A stretch of 64,000 bases of DNA, taken from contig NZ_CP045737.1 of assembly GCF_009649075.1 (NCBI RefSeq), forward strand, positions 3,566,723 to 3,630,722, read 5' to 3'. A program made the position numbers and the translations under genes. The stretch comes from Aeromicrobium yanjiei (GTDB taxonomy: Bacteria; Actinomycetota; Actinomycetes; Propionibacteriales; Nocardioidaceae). Below the pieces are notes generated by a model. The model did no database searches and was not told the origin of the DNA. It saw only the letters and a program-made list of their open reading frames with translations. This document shows positions 63,783 to 64,000 of the stretch, in pieces (the stretch's first letter is position 1; every line of letters starts with the position of its first letter).

Positions 63783-64000
63783 GATGCTGTCCTTAGTGAC
63801 GTAAGAATCATGGTTCTCGGATGGGCCGGTCGACGGCCACCGCTCGCCCACGACCAGGGGTGTCATGGGCACGCGGCGGGAGTCGTTCTGGGACGACCAC
63901 ACAACGGTACGGGGGCACCAGACGCGGGTCAAACTGACTCCCTACGCCCCATTGTCCTCCCGGTCCAGACGACACGCCGAGAGCGGGGTGCGTGGCTGGG
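63783..64000. other. rpmH upstream region towards dnaA/oriC
   Basis: No gene is seen in these 218 bp. In actinobacteria the divergent dnaA gene and the origin lie on this side. No DnaA-box cluster is present within the window part. Confidence 0.6.
63904..63932 (-). promoter_or_regulatory. rpmH promoter
   Basis: On the minus strand TTGACC (63932-63927), a 17-nt spacer and TACCGT (63909-63904) form a good housekeeping promoter, giving a leader of about 115 nt before rpmH. Confidence 0.65.

Noticed and set aside
63783..64000. oriC within the window
   Set aside because: No cluster of DnaA boxes or AT-rich unwinding element is seen here; the origin should lie beyond the right edge near dnaA.

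Overview
This is a GC-rich (about 70%) actinobacterial chromosome segment lying immediately to one side of the replication origin. The right end carries the canonical actinobacterial origin-proximal series on the minus strand: rpmH, rnpA, yidD, yidC, khpB(jag), rsmG, parA and parB, with parS sites. It is preceded by trxB-trxA, a MurJ pseudokinase partner, murJ, a DUF6049 gene and a CCA-adding enzyme. dnaA is not in the window and should lie just beyond position 64000. FemX-type bridge enzymes, DUF3558 and SCO4848-type proteins, a SigR-like promoter, an IdeR/DmdR-type iron box and common leaderless promoters fit Nocardioidaceae (an Aeromicrobium- or Nocardioides-like organism). That genus-level guess is inference.

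Layout. 1-6 kb: partial amino-acid-type solute-binding protein, lipoprotein, PadR regulator, SCO4848-type protein, a SnoaL-like/FadH pair, DUF1697 and an unknown gene. 6-8.7 kb: sirtuin and serA, convergent and overlapping; serA has a ZTP riboswitch in its leader. 8.7-12 kb: copper operon (DUF305 lipoprotein, csoR, copZ, copA) with a palindromic CsoR operator inside its promoter. 12-19 kb: epimerase, YbaY-like protein, ABC exporter, DUF3558 lipoprotein, BtuF-like/DedA pair and an unknown CWB2-like protein. 19-26.5 kb: dnaB, MATE transporter, hydrolase, LpqW-like lipoprotein and the rpsF-ssb-rpsR-rplI operon. 26.6-27.8 kb: a frameshifted DUF559-like gene enclosed by 85-bp inverted repeats. 27.8-36 kb: MOSC protein, hrpB, aldo/keto reductase, maltokinase-cap protein, and the transglutaminase/alpha-E/ATP-grasp operon. 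36-44 kb: HNH endonuclease, a 14-unit 21-nt tandem array, iron-box-controlled siderophore-interacting protein, femX plus racemase-like gene, a class A PBP, and padR-ino1. 44-50 kb: two tandem TetR paralogues divergent from a complete branched-chain-type ABC operon. 50-64 kb: the origin-proximal block.

How the genes work together. Cell-envelope building is spread through the window (PBP, FemX and racemase-like protein, MurJ with its pseudokinase, YidC/YidD, LpqW-like lipoprotein). Chromosome replication and segregation are represented by dnaB, ssb, parAB and parS. Metal and redox control is visible in promoter elements: CsoR box, iron box and SigR-type -35/-10.

Most unusual items: the inverted-repeat-bounded DUF559-like module (26600-27823); a structured repeat family near 58.7-58.9 kb with a related element at 4.46-4.55 kb; the 21-nt array that reverses orientation midway (36518-36811); and the ZTP riboswitch in front of serA. 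No tRNA, rRNA, CRISPR array, prophage or canonical insertion sequence was seen.
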